A stretch of 48,522 nt of DNA from Polyangiaceae bacterium. Its GTDB lineage: Bacteria; Myxococcota_A; Polyangia; Polyangiales; Polyangiaceae. The number at the start of each line of letters is the position of its first letter. Positions within the stretch are counted from its first letter, which is position 1. Below, piece by piece: positions 28,181 through 36,641 of this stretch. A program made the position numbers and the translations under genes. The stretch is from NCBI GenBank assembly GCA_016929495.1, contig JAFGIS010000247.1, positions 1-48,522 on the forward strand, given 5' to 3'. The notes under the pieces were generated by a model, which was given only the letters and a program-made list of their open reading frames with translations, was not told where the DNA came from and made no database searches.

Positions 28181-28653
28181 CGGCGAGTGCCCCCCGTCTG
28201 AGCCAGGAAACGCTTCGCTACTGATCATGTGCCCTGTCTCGGAGCACTAGACTCAGGGCCCGCGGAGCCTGAGGCTCGGTCCGATGGTCAGGCTGTGGTG
28301 TCGGGCCAGCAGGCCGACTCTCTGGCCCGATGCCCCGACCGGCCTCGAGCACGCGACGGAGCGCTGAGTACCAGTTGGGGCAATGCGTCTGCAATGCGCG
28401 TGCCGCGCCAGGAGGGGAATCTTCGCCGGGCACACGGGGCTAGGTGGTCCGTGTGAGCGTTCTCGCTCGTGCCGGAGCTCGATTGCGTTGGCGCCTGCCG
28501 AGAGACCTGGTAACGTTTCCGCACGTCATTGCCGGCGGGAACCGACTGAGGTCCATCGTGCGGCAGTCACCCGTGAAATCTTTGGTGCTCAACAGATCTG
28601 CCGGGCGGACTGAAAGGATCCTCCCTGGCATAGGGCCTACCGAGTCAGTGTGT
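28181..28653. other. Intergenic, far upstream of first GH30 gene
   Basis: No gene is supported. It contains a LacI-operator-like element at 28509-28520 and, near 28600-28625, a GATC-GCCGGGCGGAC-AAAGGATCCTCC-like block that is also present upstream of the second GH30 gene (around 31516-31547). This shows that the duplication includes non-coding sequence. Confidence 0.45.
28509..28520. promoter_or_regulatory. LacI-family-like operator candidate upstream of GH30 gene 1
   Basis: GGTAACGTTTCC is an imperfect 12-bp palindrome centred on AACGTT, with only positions 3 and 10 breaking symmetry. It resembles LacI/CcpA-type operators. The surrounding 17 bases (CTGGTAACG-TTCCGCA with one variable base) recur at 31299-31315 upstream of the second GH30 gene. 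No regulator gene of this family is in the window. Confidence 0.35.
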
Positions 28654-28796
28654 GCGTGATAGACTCGATGCGTGCGTATGCAGGGCCACCCGGGATGGTT
28701 CGTGCTCATTCTTGGCCAACCGCGATCCTTTGCCGGATCGCGCGGCTCCGATCGAAACCGTTGAGCGTCGTCAACGCTCGCACAGAGGTAAGAGTT
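28654..28796 (+). promoter_or_regulatory. Leader of GH30 gene 1 with two hairpins
   Basis: Starts with GCGTGATAGACTC (28654-28666), identical in all three GH30 upstream regions and a plausible promoter -10 area (TGATAGACT). Hairpin 1: CGCGATCC (28721-28728) pairs with GGATCGCG (28735-28742). Hairpin 2: GAGCGT (28763-28768) pairs with ACGCTC (28774-28779). The shared ribosome-binding block CACAGAGGTA follows directly, with GAGGT 7 bases before the ATG. Confidence 0.6.
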
Positions 28797-30776
28797 ATGA
28801 ATCGTGTACTCATATCGGTCCCCAGCGTTCTTTTGGCGATCGTCTGCGCAGCGTGCGGCGATGACAGTACGACGACCGGAGGCACCGGCGGCGTGGGCAT
28901 GTCGGGCGGCGGCGGCACGTCGGGCGCCGGTGGCGGCACGGGCGTTACGGGCGGCGCCACCTCAGCGGGCGGCGGCACGACTTCGGCGGGCGGCACGACC
29001 GGCACGACCGGTGGAACCACGGGCACGATGGGCGGCAGCACGGGCACGACCGGCGGCACCACGGGCACGGTGGGTGGCGCCACGGGCACGACCGGCGGGT
29101 CGAGTGGAGTCACCGGCGGGTCGAGTGGAGTCACCGGCGGGTCGAGTGGAGTCACCGGCGGCGCAAGTGGCACGACCGGCGGCCGAACGGGTCGGGGTGG
29201 CACCACAGCCACGGGTGGCGCTGGCGGAGCCGGCGGCGGCCCCACGGGCGGTGGCGGGGGCGCGTCCGGCGGCGGCACGTCCGGCGGCGGCACGTCCGGC
29301 GGCGGCACGTCCGGCGCCACGGGTGGGGATAGCGGCACCGGAGGCGGCCAGCCCACCGGGCCTTCCGTGTACACCTCGACGAACGGTAGCTGCGTCTCGG
29401 GCACCGGTACGACCTGGACACCGGGGACGATCAGCACCTCGACCGGGAACGCAACCGTGACCGTGAACGACACCTCCCAGTCGCAGACGTGGGAGGGGAT
29501 CGGCGGAAGCTTCAACGAGCTTGGCTGGAAGGCTCTCCAGGCGCTCAGCCAGGCCGACCGGGACAGGGCCATACAGCTTCTCTTCGGGCCGGAGGGCGCC
29601 CGATTCGTTATCGGGCGCATCCCGATCGGGGCCAGCGACTACGCGATCGCCCGCTACACGGACGACGAGGGTGGCGTGGACACCGCGATGGCCAACTTCA
29701 ACACGACCCAGGACGAGAAAAACCTCATTCCCTACATCAAGGCGGCGATGGCGGTGAAGCCGGACATCAGGTTCTGGGCCAGCCCCTGGACGCCTCCGAC
29801 CTGGATGAAGAAAGAGCCGTTCACCGCGGACACGGACGGCGGCGGCACTACCTCGTCGAAGTTCGACAGCGGGCACATGGACGGCAGCGACGCGAACCTG
29901 GGCGCCTTAGCCCAGTACTTCGTCAAGTGGATCGCCGCGTACAAGGCTCAGGGCATCAATGTCACCATGGTCGCTCCCCAGAACGAGCCGAACTACGCTC
30001 TCCACTACCCGACCTGCATCTGGGCCTCAGCGGATTACACCAAGTTCGTCGGCCAGTTCCTGGGGCCGGCGCTAGCCGGCACCGGCGTCAGTGTCATGCT
30101 CGGCACGCTGTCGAACGCCGACAGCGGCAAGGACGTGGACCTCGCGAATGCAGCACTGAACGACGCCGCCGCCAAGCCCTTCTTCACGGCCGTCGGCGTG
30201 CAGTGGAACGTGCTCGACAAGGTGAATGGCGGCACGAAGTTCGGGAGCCTGCCCATCTGGGCCTCCGAGCACAAGTGCGGCAACTATCCGTGGAGCGGCG
30301 CTACCGGCTGCGGTGACGGCGCAAGTACCTCGTGCCCCGCCTACAACAGCGCGCAAGCCCCCAACGATCAGGCGTATGGCGTGGAGAGCTGGTACCAGCT
30401 TCGAAACGCGATCACCAAGGGCGGGATAACGGCCTACAATGCCTGGAACATGGTGCTGGACAGCGCAGGCCTTGGCATTGATGATCACCGCGACTGGAAG
30501 CAGAATGCGCTCTTGGTGGCGGCAGGGAGCACGCTGAAAGTGACGTCCGCCTACTGCGTCTTCCGCCATATCTCACAGTTCGTCGCAGTGGGCGCCAAGC
30601 GGGTCGGAACGAGCGGTGGCGACGCGATGGCCTTCAAGAACCCGGACGGGAGTCTCGTGGCCGTGATGTACAACAGTGGTGCGGCCAACAGCGCCTACGT
30701 CGTCTCGATCGGCGGCCAGAAGTTGGAGTTCAGCATGCCTGCCGCTGGGTGGGCGACGGTCGTGTCCGGGCCGTAG
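28797..30776 (+). CDS. GH30-family glycosidase lipoprotein 1
   Basis: 659 residues from ATG 28797 (SD GAGGT). Lipoprotein signal VLLAIVCAAC, then a Gly/Thr/Ser linker to about residue 195, then a GH30 (beta/alpha)8 catalytic domain with flanking beta-domain. Seen: GIGGSFNELGWKAL, RIPIGASDYAIARYTDD, FWASPWTPPTWMK, acid/base Glu397 in APQNEPNY and nucleophile Glu491 in WASEHKCGNY. The beta-strand end reads FKNPDGSLVAVMYNSG. GH30 enzymes include beta-1,6-glucanases, glucuronoxylanases and glucosylceramidases; the substrate cannot be fixed here. The protein is probably on the cell surface. It is the first of three tandem paralogues, and a hairpin terminator follows at 30805. Confidence 0.92.
   Translation: MNRVLISVPSVLLAIVCAACGDDSTTTGGTGGVGMSGGGGTSGAGGGTGVTGGATSAGGGTTSAGGTTGTTGGTTGTMGGSTGTTGGTTGTVGGATGTTGGSSGVTGGSSGVTGGSSGVTGGASGTTGGRTGRGGTTATGGAGGAGGGPTGGGGGASGGGTSGGGTSGGGTSGATGGDSGTGGGQPTGPSVYTSTNGSCVSGTGTTWTPGTISTSTGNATVTVNDTSQSQTWEGIGGSFNELGWKALQALSQADRDRAIQLLFGPEGARFVIGRIPIGASDYAIARYTDDEGGVDTAMANFNTTQDEKNLIPYIKAAMAVKPDIRFWASPWTPPTWMKKEPFTADTDGGGTTSSKFDSGHMDGSDANLGALAQYFVKWIAAYKAQGINVTMVAPQNEPNYALHYPTCIWASADYTKFVGQFLGPALAGTGVSVMLGTLSNADSGKDVDLANAALNDAAAKPFFTAVGVQWNVLDKVNGGTKFGSLPIWASEHKCGNYPWSGATGCGDGASTSCPAYNSAQAPNDQAYGVESWYQLRNAITKGGITAYNAWNMVLDSAGLGIDDHRDWKQNALLVAAGSTLKVTSAYCVFRHISQFVAVGAKRVGTSGGDAMAFKNPDGSLVAVMYNSGAANSAYVVSIGGQKLEFSMPAAGWATVVSGP
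29091..29153. repeat. Three perfect 21-bp tandem repeats in GH30 gene 1 linker
   Basis: Units start at 29091, 29112 and 29133 and are identical; each encodes a 7-residue TGGSSGV unit. A further run of GGGTS-coding 15-bp units lies at about 29265-29315. Repeat-number change would preserve the frame and alter linker length. Confidence 0.9.
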
Positions 30777-30804
30777 CACCTGCCCGAGACTGCAACTCGA
30801 CAAG

Positions 30805-30840
30805 ACCGCCCAGTCCGCATCGGCTGGGCGGTTCGCTTCT
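30805..30840 (+). terminator. Terminator hairpin after GH30 gene 1
   Basis: A perfect 9-bp stem, ACCGCCCAG (30805-30813) with CTGGGCGGT (30824-30832) and a 10-base loop, begins 29 bases after the stop. TCGCTTCT follows, a weak T-rich tail. This separates GH30 gene 1 from gene 2 transcriptionally. Confidence 0.75.
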
Positions 30841-31591
30841 GGGGAGTAGCGCCAGCTGCGGACGGCCAGGGCCGCCGAGAGGATTCTGCGCCCTCGTGTG
30901 CGCGAGCAGTAGTAGAGCGTGAACGCGTGAACGTGCCCGCAGCGAGTCCAGCACGGTTCGAGGCGCCCCACGGTTCAGGCCTCACAGCTATGATGTGCGA
31001 CCCCTTGAGCCGTGCTGGTCCATGGGCCGGACGAGCGACCTGCGGCGCTCGGCTGGCCTTGGGCGTCGCACCTGTCACCCGCGAGTCGGCGTCTGCGGCC
31101 AGGCTTCTGGAGCGGCGTGCCCTGCCTTCTCACCCCAATAGACTCGGCGCAGTGCCCGCGGCCGACGGAAGGCAGGCAACGCGGGTGGTCGGTGCTCGAG
31201 GTAGCGGTTGCGCGCGCTGGCAAACGCGATCGCGCAGCCCTCACACCAAGGTCTGGGTTCTCCGATTTGCCTTCAAAATTGTAGCGCACCTCCGAAACTG
31301 GTAACGCTTCCGCAATCTCGCGAAGGGGACGTCCCACGCAACGAATCGTTCGATTTCCGTGGTTGTATCCAGAACCGGTGCGCCCAAGCCGCATCGTGCG
31401 GCCGCTATGGTTGACGTCCCCGAGTCGTGCGTGACGAGGCGAGCATCGTTCTATCCGGCATCGCTCGTCGTTTCTTTCGCCCGGCATGCTTTGGCTACTC
31501 TGCCGCCACTCGAGAGATCCGCCGGGCGGACACAAAGGATCCTCCCCTGACGGAGCCGCCGGGCCTCAGCAGCCCTACCGGACCCGGGCCT
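30841..31591. other. Long intergenic region upstream of GH30 gene 2
   Basis: No gene is supported. The LacI-like element recurs as GGTAACGCTTCC at 31300-31311. The GATCCGCCGGGCGGAC-AAAGGATCCTCC-like block (about 31516-31547) matches the region upstream of gene 1. The spacing between the operator-like site and the GCGTGATAGACTC box is about 290 bases here, against 145 in copy 1, so sequence has been inserted or deleted between them. Confidence 0.45.
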
Positions 31592-31730
31592 GCGTGATAG
31601 ACTCCTTGTGTCCAGCGCATTGGTAGGGCCAGCGGTTGCTCACGCTTGGCCCGTAGTGATCACATCGCCGGATCACGCGACCCTGAACGACAATGTTGAG
31701 CGTCGAGAACGCTCGCACAGAGGTACAGCA
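31592..31730 (+). promoter_or_regulatory. Leader of GH30 gene 2 with two hairpins
   Basis: GCGTGATAGACTC at 31592-31604. Hairpin 1: GTGATC (31656-31661) pairs with GATCAC (31671-31676). Compared with copy 1 (GCGATC/GATCGC), both sides changed together at one pair (C-G to T-A). Hairpin 2: GAGCGT (31698-31703) pairs with ACGCTC (31709-31714), with a loop that differs from copy 1. The block CACAGAGGTACAGCA leads to the ATG. Confidence 0.6.
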
Positions 31731-33617
31731 ATGAATCGAGTACTCGCATCGGTCCCCAGCGTCCTTCTTGCGATCATCTGCGTGGCGTGCAGTGATGACA
31801 GTGGCACCGCTGCGGGAGGCGGCACCGGCGGCATGGGAACATCGGGCGGGGGCACGAGCATGGGCGGCAACTCGGGCGCCGGCACGACAGGCATGACGGG
31901 CGGCACCATGGGCACGACGGGCGGCACCACGGATATGACGGGCGGCACCACGGGCATGACGGGCGGCACCACGGGCATGACGGGCGGCACCACGGGCATG
32001 ACGGGTGGCACCACGGGCATGACCGGTGGCACCACGGGCATGACGGGTGGCAGTGGACCGATCGGCGGGTCGACGGGAACCACGGGCGGGGTAGGCGGAG
32101 CCGGCGGCAGCACCGGGCCCACCGGCGGCCGAACCGGTCGGGGGGGTACCACGGCTGCGGGCGGAGCCACGGGCGGCGGGGCGCCGACGGGTGGTGATGG
32201 CGGAGCCACCGGCGGCAGTGCGCCCACAGGCGGAGACGGCGGCGCGGCCACGGGCGGGTCCACCGGCACGGGCGGCGGCCCTGTGGCGGCCGAACCGGTG
32301 CTCATCACCTCTTCGGACGGCAACTGGTGGAAAGAGGGCACCGTGACCACCGGATCCGGCAATGCGACGATCACCGTGAACGCGAGCACCACCTACCAGA
32401 AGTGGCTCGGTTTTGGCGGCAGCTTCAACGAGAAGGGGTGGGACGCTCTGTCCAAGCTGAGCGCTGCGGACAGGGAACTCGCGATCAAGCTTCTGTTCAG
32501 CAAGACCGAGGGAGCAGGCTTCGTGTACGGGAGGGTTCCCATCGGCGCCAGCGACTACGGCACGGATCGTTACACGCTCAACGACAACGCGGGTGACACC
32601 TCGATGAGCAAGTTCTCCATCGAGCGGGACAAGCAGAGACTGATCCCCTTCATCAAGGCGGCGTTGGCGGTCAATCCGGATATCATCCTCTGGGCAACGG
32701 TCTGGACACCTCCGCCCTGGATGAAGAGCAACAACGCATATGACAGGGGGAGCATGAAGGGCGACGCCACGACGCTCACCGCGTACGCGCTCTATCTCTC
32801 CAAGTTCGTCCAGGCCTACGCCGGGGAAGGTATCAAGATCGCCGCGGTAGGCCCGCAGAACGAGCCGGGTTATGAGCAGGACTATCCGTCCTGCGCCTGG
32901 AGCTCGGGCACGTACAAAGACTTCGTCGCCAACTACATGGGGCCCAAGTTCGAAGCGGATAGCCCGTCCACGGAGATCTGGCTTGCGACCATGTCCAATC
33001 CCAGCTCCACGAGCATTGTCTCGGCGGTGATGGGCGACTCGAAGGCAAAGGGCTACATCAAGGCCATCGGCCTGCAGTGGGGCATGATGGACCAAGGGGC
33101 GAACTATGCCCGCACGTATAGCCCCCTGCCCATCATTCAGACCGAGCACAAGTGCGGCAACTACCCCTGGGAGGGCGGTTACAGGTCGGACAAGGCGCCG
33201 AACGACCTGGCCTACGGCAACGAGAGCTGGGGCTACATCCGGGACTGGATCACCAAACAGAGTGGGAACTCGTACAGCGCCTGGAACATGGTGCTCGATA
33301 CGATCGGCAGGAGCCTCGACAACGTGCGCCCCTGGAACCAGAACGCGCCGCTGGCCGTGGACACGGGTGCGAGCAAGCTGATCCAGACCCCCACCTACTA
33401 CGTGTTCCGGCATGCCTCGCAGTTCGTGGACCCGGGAGCAGTGCGCGTCCAGACGAGCACGAACGATGGCTTTGCATTCAAGAACCCGGATGGTCATATC
33501 GTGCTGGTCATGAAGACCGGGGGTGGTGGGCAGACGACGGTCGGGATTGGCTCCACGACTCTCTCGTTCCAGGCTCCTGCCAACGGCTGGGTCACGCTCA
33601 ACTACCAGGGCGGGTGA
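31731..33617 (+). CDS. GH30-family glycosidase lipoprotein 2
   Basis: 628 residues from ATG 31731. Lipobox VLLAIICVAC; Gly/Thr/Met-rich linker with TGGTTGM repeats to about residue 185; then the GH30 domain. Catalytic residues are acid/base Glu378 in GPQNEPGY and nucleophile Glu472 in IQTEHKCGNYPW. GFGGSFNEKGWDALS, RVPIGASDYGTDRYT and LWATVWTPPPWMK align with the other two copies, while the C-terminal beta region (TGGGGQTTVGIGSTTLSF) is more diverged. All key residues are intact, so it should be active; its substrate may differ from copies 1 and 3 (NEPG rather than NEPN). Surface location is inferred from the lipobox and linker. Confidence 0.92.
   Translation: MNRVLASVPSVLLAIICVACSDDSGTAAGGGTGGMGTSGGGTSMGGNSGAGTTGMTGGTMGTTGGTTDMTGGTTGMTGGTTGMTGGTTGMTGGTTGMTGGTTGMTGGSGPIGGSTGTTGGVGGAGGSTGPTGGRTGRGGTTAAGGATGGGAPTGGDGGATGGSAPTGGDGGAATGGSTGTGGGPVAAEPVLITSSDGNWWKEGTVTTGSGNATITVNASTTYQKWLGFGGSFNEKGWDALSKLSAADRELAIKLLFSKTEGAGFVYGRVPIGASDYGTDRYTLNDNAGDTSMSKFSIERDKQRLIPFIKAALAVNPDIILWATVWTPPPWMKSNNAYDRGSMKGDATTLTAYALYLSKFVQAYAGEGIKIAAVGPQNEPGYEQDYPSCAWSSGTYKDFVANYMGPKFEADSPSTEIWLATMSNPSSTSIVSAVMGDSKAKGYIKAIGLQWGMMDQGANYARTYSPLPIIQTEHKCGNYPWEGGYRSDKAPNDLAYGNESWGYIRDWITKQSGNSYSAWNMVLDTIGRSLDNVRPWNQNAPLAVDTGASKLIQTPTYYVFRHASQFVDPGAVRVQTSTNDGFAFKNPDGHIVLVMKTGGGGQTTVGIGSTTLSFQAPANGWVTLNYQGG
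31935..32039. repeat. Five 21-bp tandem repeats in GH30 gene 2 linker
   Basis: Units start at 31935, 31956, 31977, 31998 and 32019; the first three are identical and the last two carry one or two changes. Each encodes MTGGTTG. A sixth partial unit follows. Confidence 0.9.
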
Positions 33618-33982
33618 TGCCCCTCGCGTGGGGTGGCGCCGAGCGGTCGACGGCCGGCCTGAAGGGTAGACGCCGAGGCTGGCCTGACGCTGCGCTGGAC
33701 GCGCGGCGTGGGGGGCGCAGAGCCTTCGTCGACCCCAGCACATCAGTGCCTGCCCCGGCTCGGCTGGGGGCTCACTCGAGACCGCGGCGATGCGGGTCCG
33801 AGCTCCGTCGGTCGCGCGCAGGGCGATGCTGCCGAAACGATCTTGGTGGCGACGTCGCGACGTAGGTCTATGGCGCGATTCGGTCCGCGCGGGGCTCGGA
33901 AGGGTGATCGACCTCGGGCCTTCGAGGCCCTGCTCGGGCGGTGAACGGTGTTGAACACGCCATCCCTACCGGCCCCCGGCCC
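33618..33982. other. Intergenic between GH30 genes 2 and 3
   Basis: No gene is supported. A small CCCC/GGGG hairpin lies just after the gene 2 stop (about 33630-33644). The LacI-like element and the GGATCCTCC block seen upstream of genes 1 and 2 were not found here. Confidence 0.4.
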
Positions 33983-34070
33983 GCGTGATAGACTCGTGGG
34001 GTCTAGCGTCTTGCCAGGGCCACCCGCGGTTGTTCCTGCTCGCTCTTGGCCTTCGCACAGAGGTACAGCA
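33983..34070 (+). promoter_or_regulatory. Shortened leader of GH30 gene 3
   Basis: GCGTGATAGACTC (33983-33995) and the start block CGCACAGAGGTACAGCA are conserved, but the distance from the box to the ATG is 75 bases instead of 126-130. The missing segment is exactly the part that holds both hairpins in copies 1 and 2, so this gene appears to have lost the structured leader. Confidence 0.6.
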
Positions 34071-36224
34071 ATGCATCGACTACTCGTATCGGTCCCCGGC
34101 GTCCTTTTGGCGGTCGTCTGCGCAGCGTGCGGTGATTCCTCCAGCACGAAGCAAGAGGGTTGCGGCGGCGGGCTTTCTTCTTGCGGCGCGGGCTGCGTGA
34201 ACCTGCAGACCGATTCCCAGAACTGCGGTATCTGCGGTCAGGCGTGCTCGGTTGGGCAGAGCTGCCAGGCGGGTGTGTGCGCATGCGCCGCCGGTTTCAC
34301 GCCGTGCCCGGCCGGATGCGTCGATACGATGTCCGACTCCTCGAACTGCGGCACGTGCGACATGGCGTGCGCGGGCGGCCAGGTCTGCTCGCAGGGCACG
34401 TGCTCTTCGACTGGGTGCACCGACGGTCTGACCCAGTGCGGTGCGAGCTGCGTCGACACCAACAAGAGCACGCTCTACTGCGGCAACTGCTTCACGCAGT
34501 GTCAGGCCGGTCAGACGTGCACCGCGGGCGTGTGCACGGGCGGCACGGCCACCGGCGGCGCTGGCGGCACGACGGCCACCGGTGGCGCGACAGGGACAAC
34601 TGGCGGCGTGGGCCCAACGACCGGCGGGGTGGGCCCGATGACTGGCGGTACTGGACCGACGACCGGAGGGGTGGGACCGACCACCGGTGGCGTGGGCGGA
34701 GCCGGCGGTAGCACCGGGCCCACGGGCGGCCGAACCGGCAGGGGTGGCACTACGGCTGCGGGGGGGGCCACGGGTGGTGGGGCGCCAACCGGCGGTGCGG
34801 GCGGAGCTACGGGCGGCGGCGCTCCCACGGGCGGCAACAGCGGCGACACGGGCGGGTCCACCGGCACCGGTGGGGGGCAGACGGCCAACACGTTGGTCAC
34901 GTCCGCATCAGGGGCTTTCTGGAAGACCGCGACGTGGACGGAAGTGACCAGCAACGCCACCGTCACGGTCAACGACAGCTCGGCGGCGCAGACCTGGGAA
35001 GGGTTTGGCGCGGCCTTCAACGAAATGGGGTGGAACTACCTCAGTACGAAGGCGTTGCAGGACGAGGCGATCCAGGCGCTATTCGGCAGAGACGGCTGCA
35101 ACTTCGCGTGGGGACGGATCCCGATCGGCGCCAGCGACTACGCCATGGATCGCTACACGGACGACGAGGTGCCGAGCGGCAGCACCGACCTCAACATGGA
35201 GAGCTTCTCGATCGACCGCGACCGGGAGAAGCTCATCCCGTATGTCAAGGCGGCCCAGGCGGTCAAACCCGATCTCCGATTCTGGGCCAGCCCGTGGACG
35301 CCGCCCACCTGGATGAAGACGGGACCGTACAACCCCAACACCGGCCCATCGCACTCCAACTTCGATGGCGGAGTCATGAAGAGTGACGATGCCACGCTGA
35401 AGGCGTTCGCCCAGTACCTCATCAAGTGGGTCCAGGCCTTCCAGGGCGAGGGAATCAACGTCGAGATCGTCTCTCCGCAGAACGAGCCCAACTACCAGCA
35501 GAACTACCCCACGTGCCACTGGGAGACGTCCACGTTCGTGACCTTCGTCGGAAAGTACTTCGGGCCGGCCATCACCGCCGCGGGTCTCGATATCAAGATC
35601 ATGGATGGGACGCTGTCCAATCCCAGCGGCGACGCCGACATCGGGCAGTCGACTTTGAGAGATGCGAGCGCGAAGCCATACATCGGGTCCATCGGCGTCC
35701 AATGGGGCATGTCAGACGCGAGCCAGGTGAACGCGCTGAAGAACCTGGCAGGCGGCATCCCGATCTGGATCTCCGAGACCAAGTGCGACGGGAACATGAA
35801 CTCCTCCGGGCCCGCGCCCAACGACTTCAACTACGCCAACAGCACCTGGGGCTACATCAAAGGTGCGATCCAGAACGGACTGACCTCCTACAACGCGTGG
35901 AACATGGTGCTGGACAAGAACGGTCTGGGCATCGACGACACGCGCAAATGGGCACAGAATACCTTGATTGTGGCTGATTCGGGCAAGCTCACCCTGACCC
36001 CGGCGTACTACGTCTACCGCCACTTCTCCCAGTTCGTCGATCCCGGTGCCAAGGTGGTTTCGACCAGCGGCGGCGATGCCGTGGCCTTCAAGAACCCCGA
36101 CGGCAGCCTCGTCGCCGTGGTGCACAGCACTTCGGCCAACAACAACTACGTGGTCTCGATCGGCGGCAAGAACCTGCAGTTCGCCATGCCCAACGGCTGG
36201 GCGACGATCAAGTACACGCCCTGA
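34071..36224 (+). CDS. GH30-family glycosidase lipoprotein 3 with Cys-rich repeats
   Basis: 717 residues from ATG 34071. Lipobox VLLAVVCAAC, then residues about 28-150 form three Cys-rich repeats of the type CGAGCVNLQTDSQNCGICG, CPAGCVDTMSDSSNCGTCD and CGASCVDTNKSTLYCGNC. This module is common in myxobacterial exported proteins. A Gly/Thr linker to about 275 precedes the GH30 domain with GFGAAFNEMGWNYL, RIPIGASDYAMDRYTDD, acid/base Glu472 in SPQNEPNY and nucleophile Glu569 in WISETKCDGN. It is closer to copy 1 than to copy 2 in the catalytic and C-terminal regions (GGDAVAFKNPDGSLVAV). Surface glucan/xylan hydrolysis is inferred; substrate unknown. Confidence 0.92.
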   Translation: MHRLLVSVPGVLLAVVCAACGDSSSTKQEGCGGGLSSCGAGCVNLQTDSQNCGICGQACSVGQSCQAGVCACAAGFTPCPAGCVDTMSDSSNCGTCDMACAGGQVCSQGTCSSTGCTDGLTQCGASCVDTNKSTLYCGNCFTQCQAGQTCTAGVCTGGTATGGAGGTTATGGATGTTGGVGPTTGGVGPMTGGTGPTTGGVGPTTGGVGGAGGSTGPTGGRTGRGGTTAAGGATGGGAPTGGAGGATGGGAPTGGNSGDTGGSTGTGGGQTANTLVTSASGAFWKTATWTEVTSNATVTVNDSSAAQTWEGFGAAFNEMGWNYLSTKALQDEAIQALFGRDGCNFAWGRIPIGASDYAMDRYTDDEVPSGSTDLNMESFSIDRDREKLIPYVKAAQAVKPDLRFWASPWTPPTWMKTGPYNPNTGPSHSNFDGGVMKSDDATLKAFAQYLIKWVQAFQGEGINVEIVSPQNEPNYQQNYPTCHWETSTFVTFVGKYFGPAITAAGLDIKIMDGTLSNPSGDADIGQSTLRDASAKPYIGSIGVQWGMSDASQVNALKNLAGGIPIWISETKCDGNMNSSGPAPNDFNYANSTWGYIKGAIQNGLTSYNAWNMVLDKNGLGIDDTRKWAQNTLIVADSGKLTLTPAYYVYRHFSQFVDPGAKVVSTSGGDAVAFKNPDGSLVAVVHSTSANNNYVVSIGGKNLQFAMPNGWATIKYTP

Positions 36225-36251
36225 GCGGCCGCAGCGGGCGTCGCTGGCCGG

Positions 36252-36535
36252 TGGGTCTCCGCGCCACAGCATCCAGTCGCTCGCCACCTTGGTGTCGAGC
36301 CAACTCTGGACCAGTGCGCCGAAGCTCGTCAGCTTGCCGCTGGCGGTCGACTCGAACACTGGCGGGGACCAGGAATCATCGGCCAACCACGCCGTCCAGC
36401 TCACGGCGTTGCTGTCCATGGACGACTGGAGCTGCGTACCCCAGGAGGGGTCTGCATACCCGATCGTGTCCGTGGGGTCGTCGGTCAAGTAGCCCCACTC
36501 CGTGATGTGCACCACCCCAGCCTGGGGCTCGGCGA
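36252..36535 (-). pseudogene. Remnant of a GH5-like glycosidase (C-terminal piece)
   Basis: On the minus strand, between the GH30 gene 3 stop and the next gene, a frame reads GVVHITEWGYLTDD, then SWGTQLQSSMDSNAVSWTAW and DDSWSPPVF. This is the C-terminal pattern of GH5 cellulase/mannanase-type enzymes: the nucleophile Glu in ITEWG, then SWTAW. There is no N-terminal domain upstream, where the sequence runs into the oppositely oriented 3' end of nothing recognisable, and no in-frame stop at the expected end; the frame continues antisense into GH30 gene 3. It is most simply a fragment left by recombination or duplication. Confidence 0.6.
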
Positions 36536-36641
36536 TACCGGCCGGGTTTTCGGGATTGCCTGGGGACGCGTCCGAGCGCTCGCGCCCGGATGCGTGTCGA
36601 GGGCGCTCAACCCTGCGCCTCCAGCTGCACGAGGCGACTGC

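Noticed and set aside
28955..29350. Antisense Pro-rich/Arg-rich frames in GH30 linkers (also near 31800-32300 and 34540-34900)
   Set aside because: They arise from Gly/Thr codon repeats on the real strand; no start signal or family match.
30927..31304. Small plus-strand frame between GH30 genes 1 and 2
   Set aside because: No Shine-Dalgarno, no recognisable domain, and composition like non-coding neighbours.
35712..36515. 267-codon minus-strand frame as an intact gene
   Set aside because: Only the first third resembles GH5; the rest is antisense to GH30 gene 3, so it is reported as a remnant.
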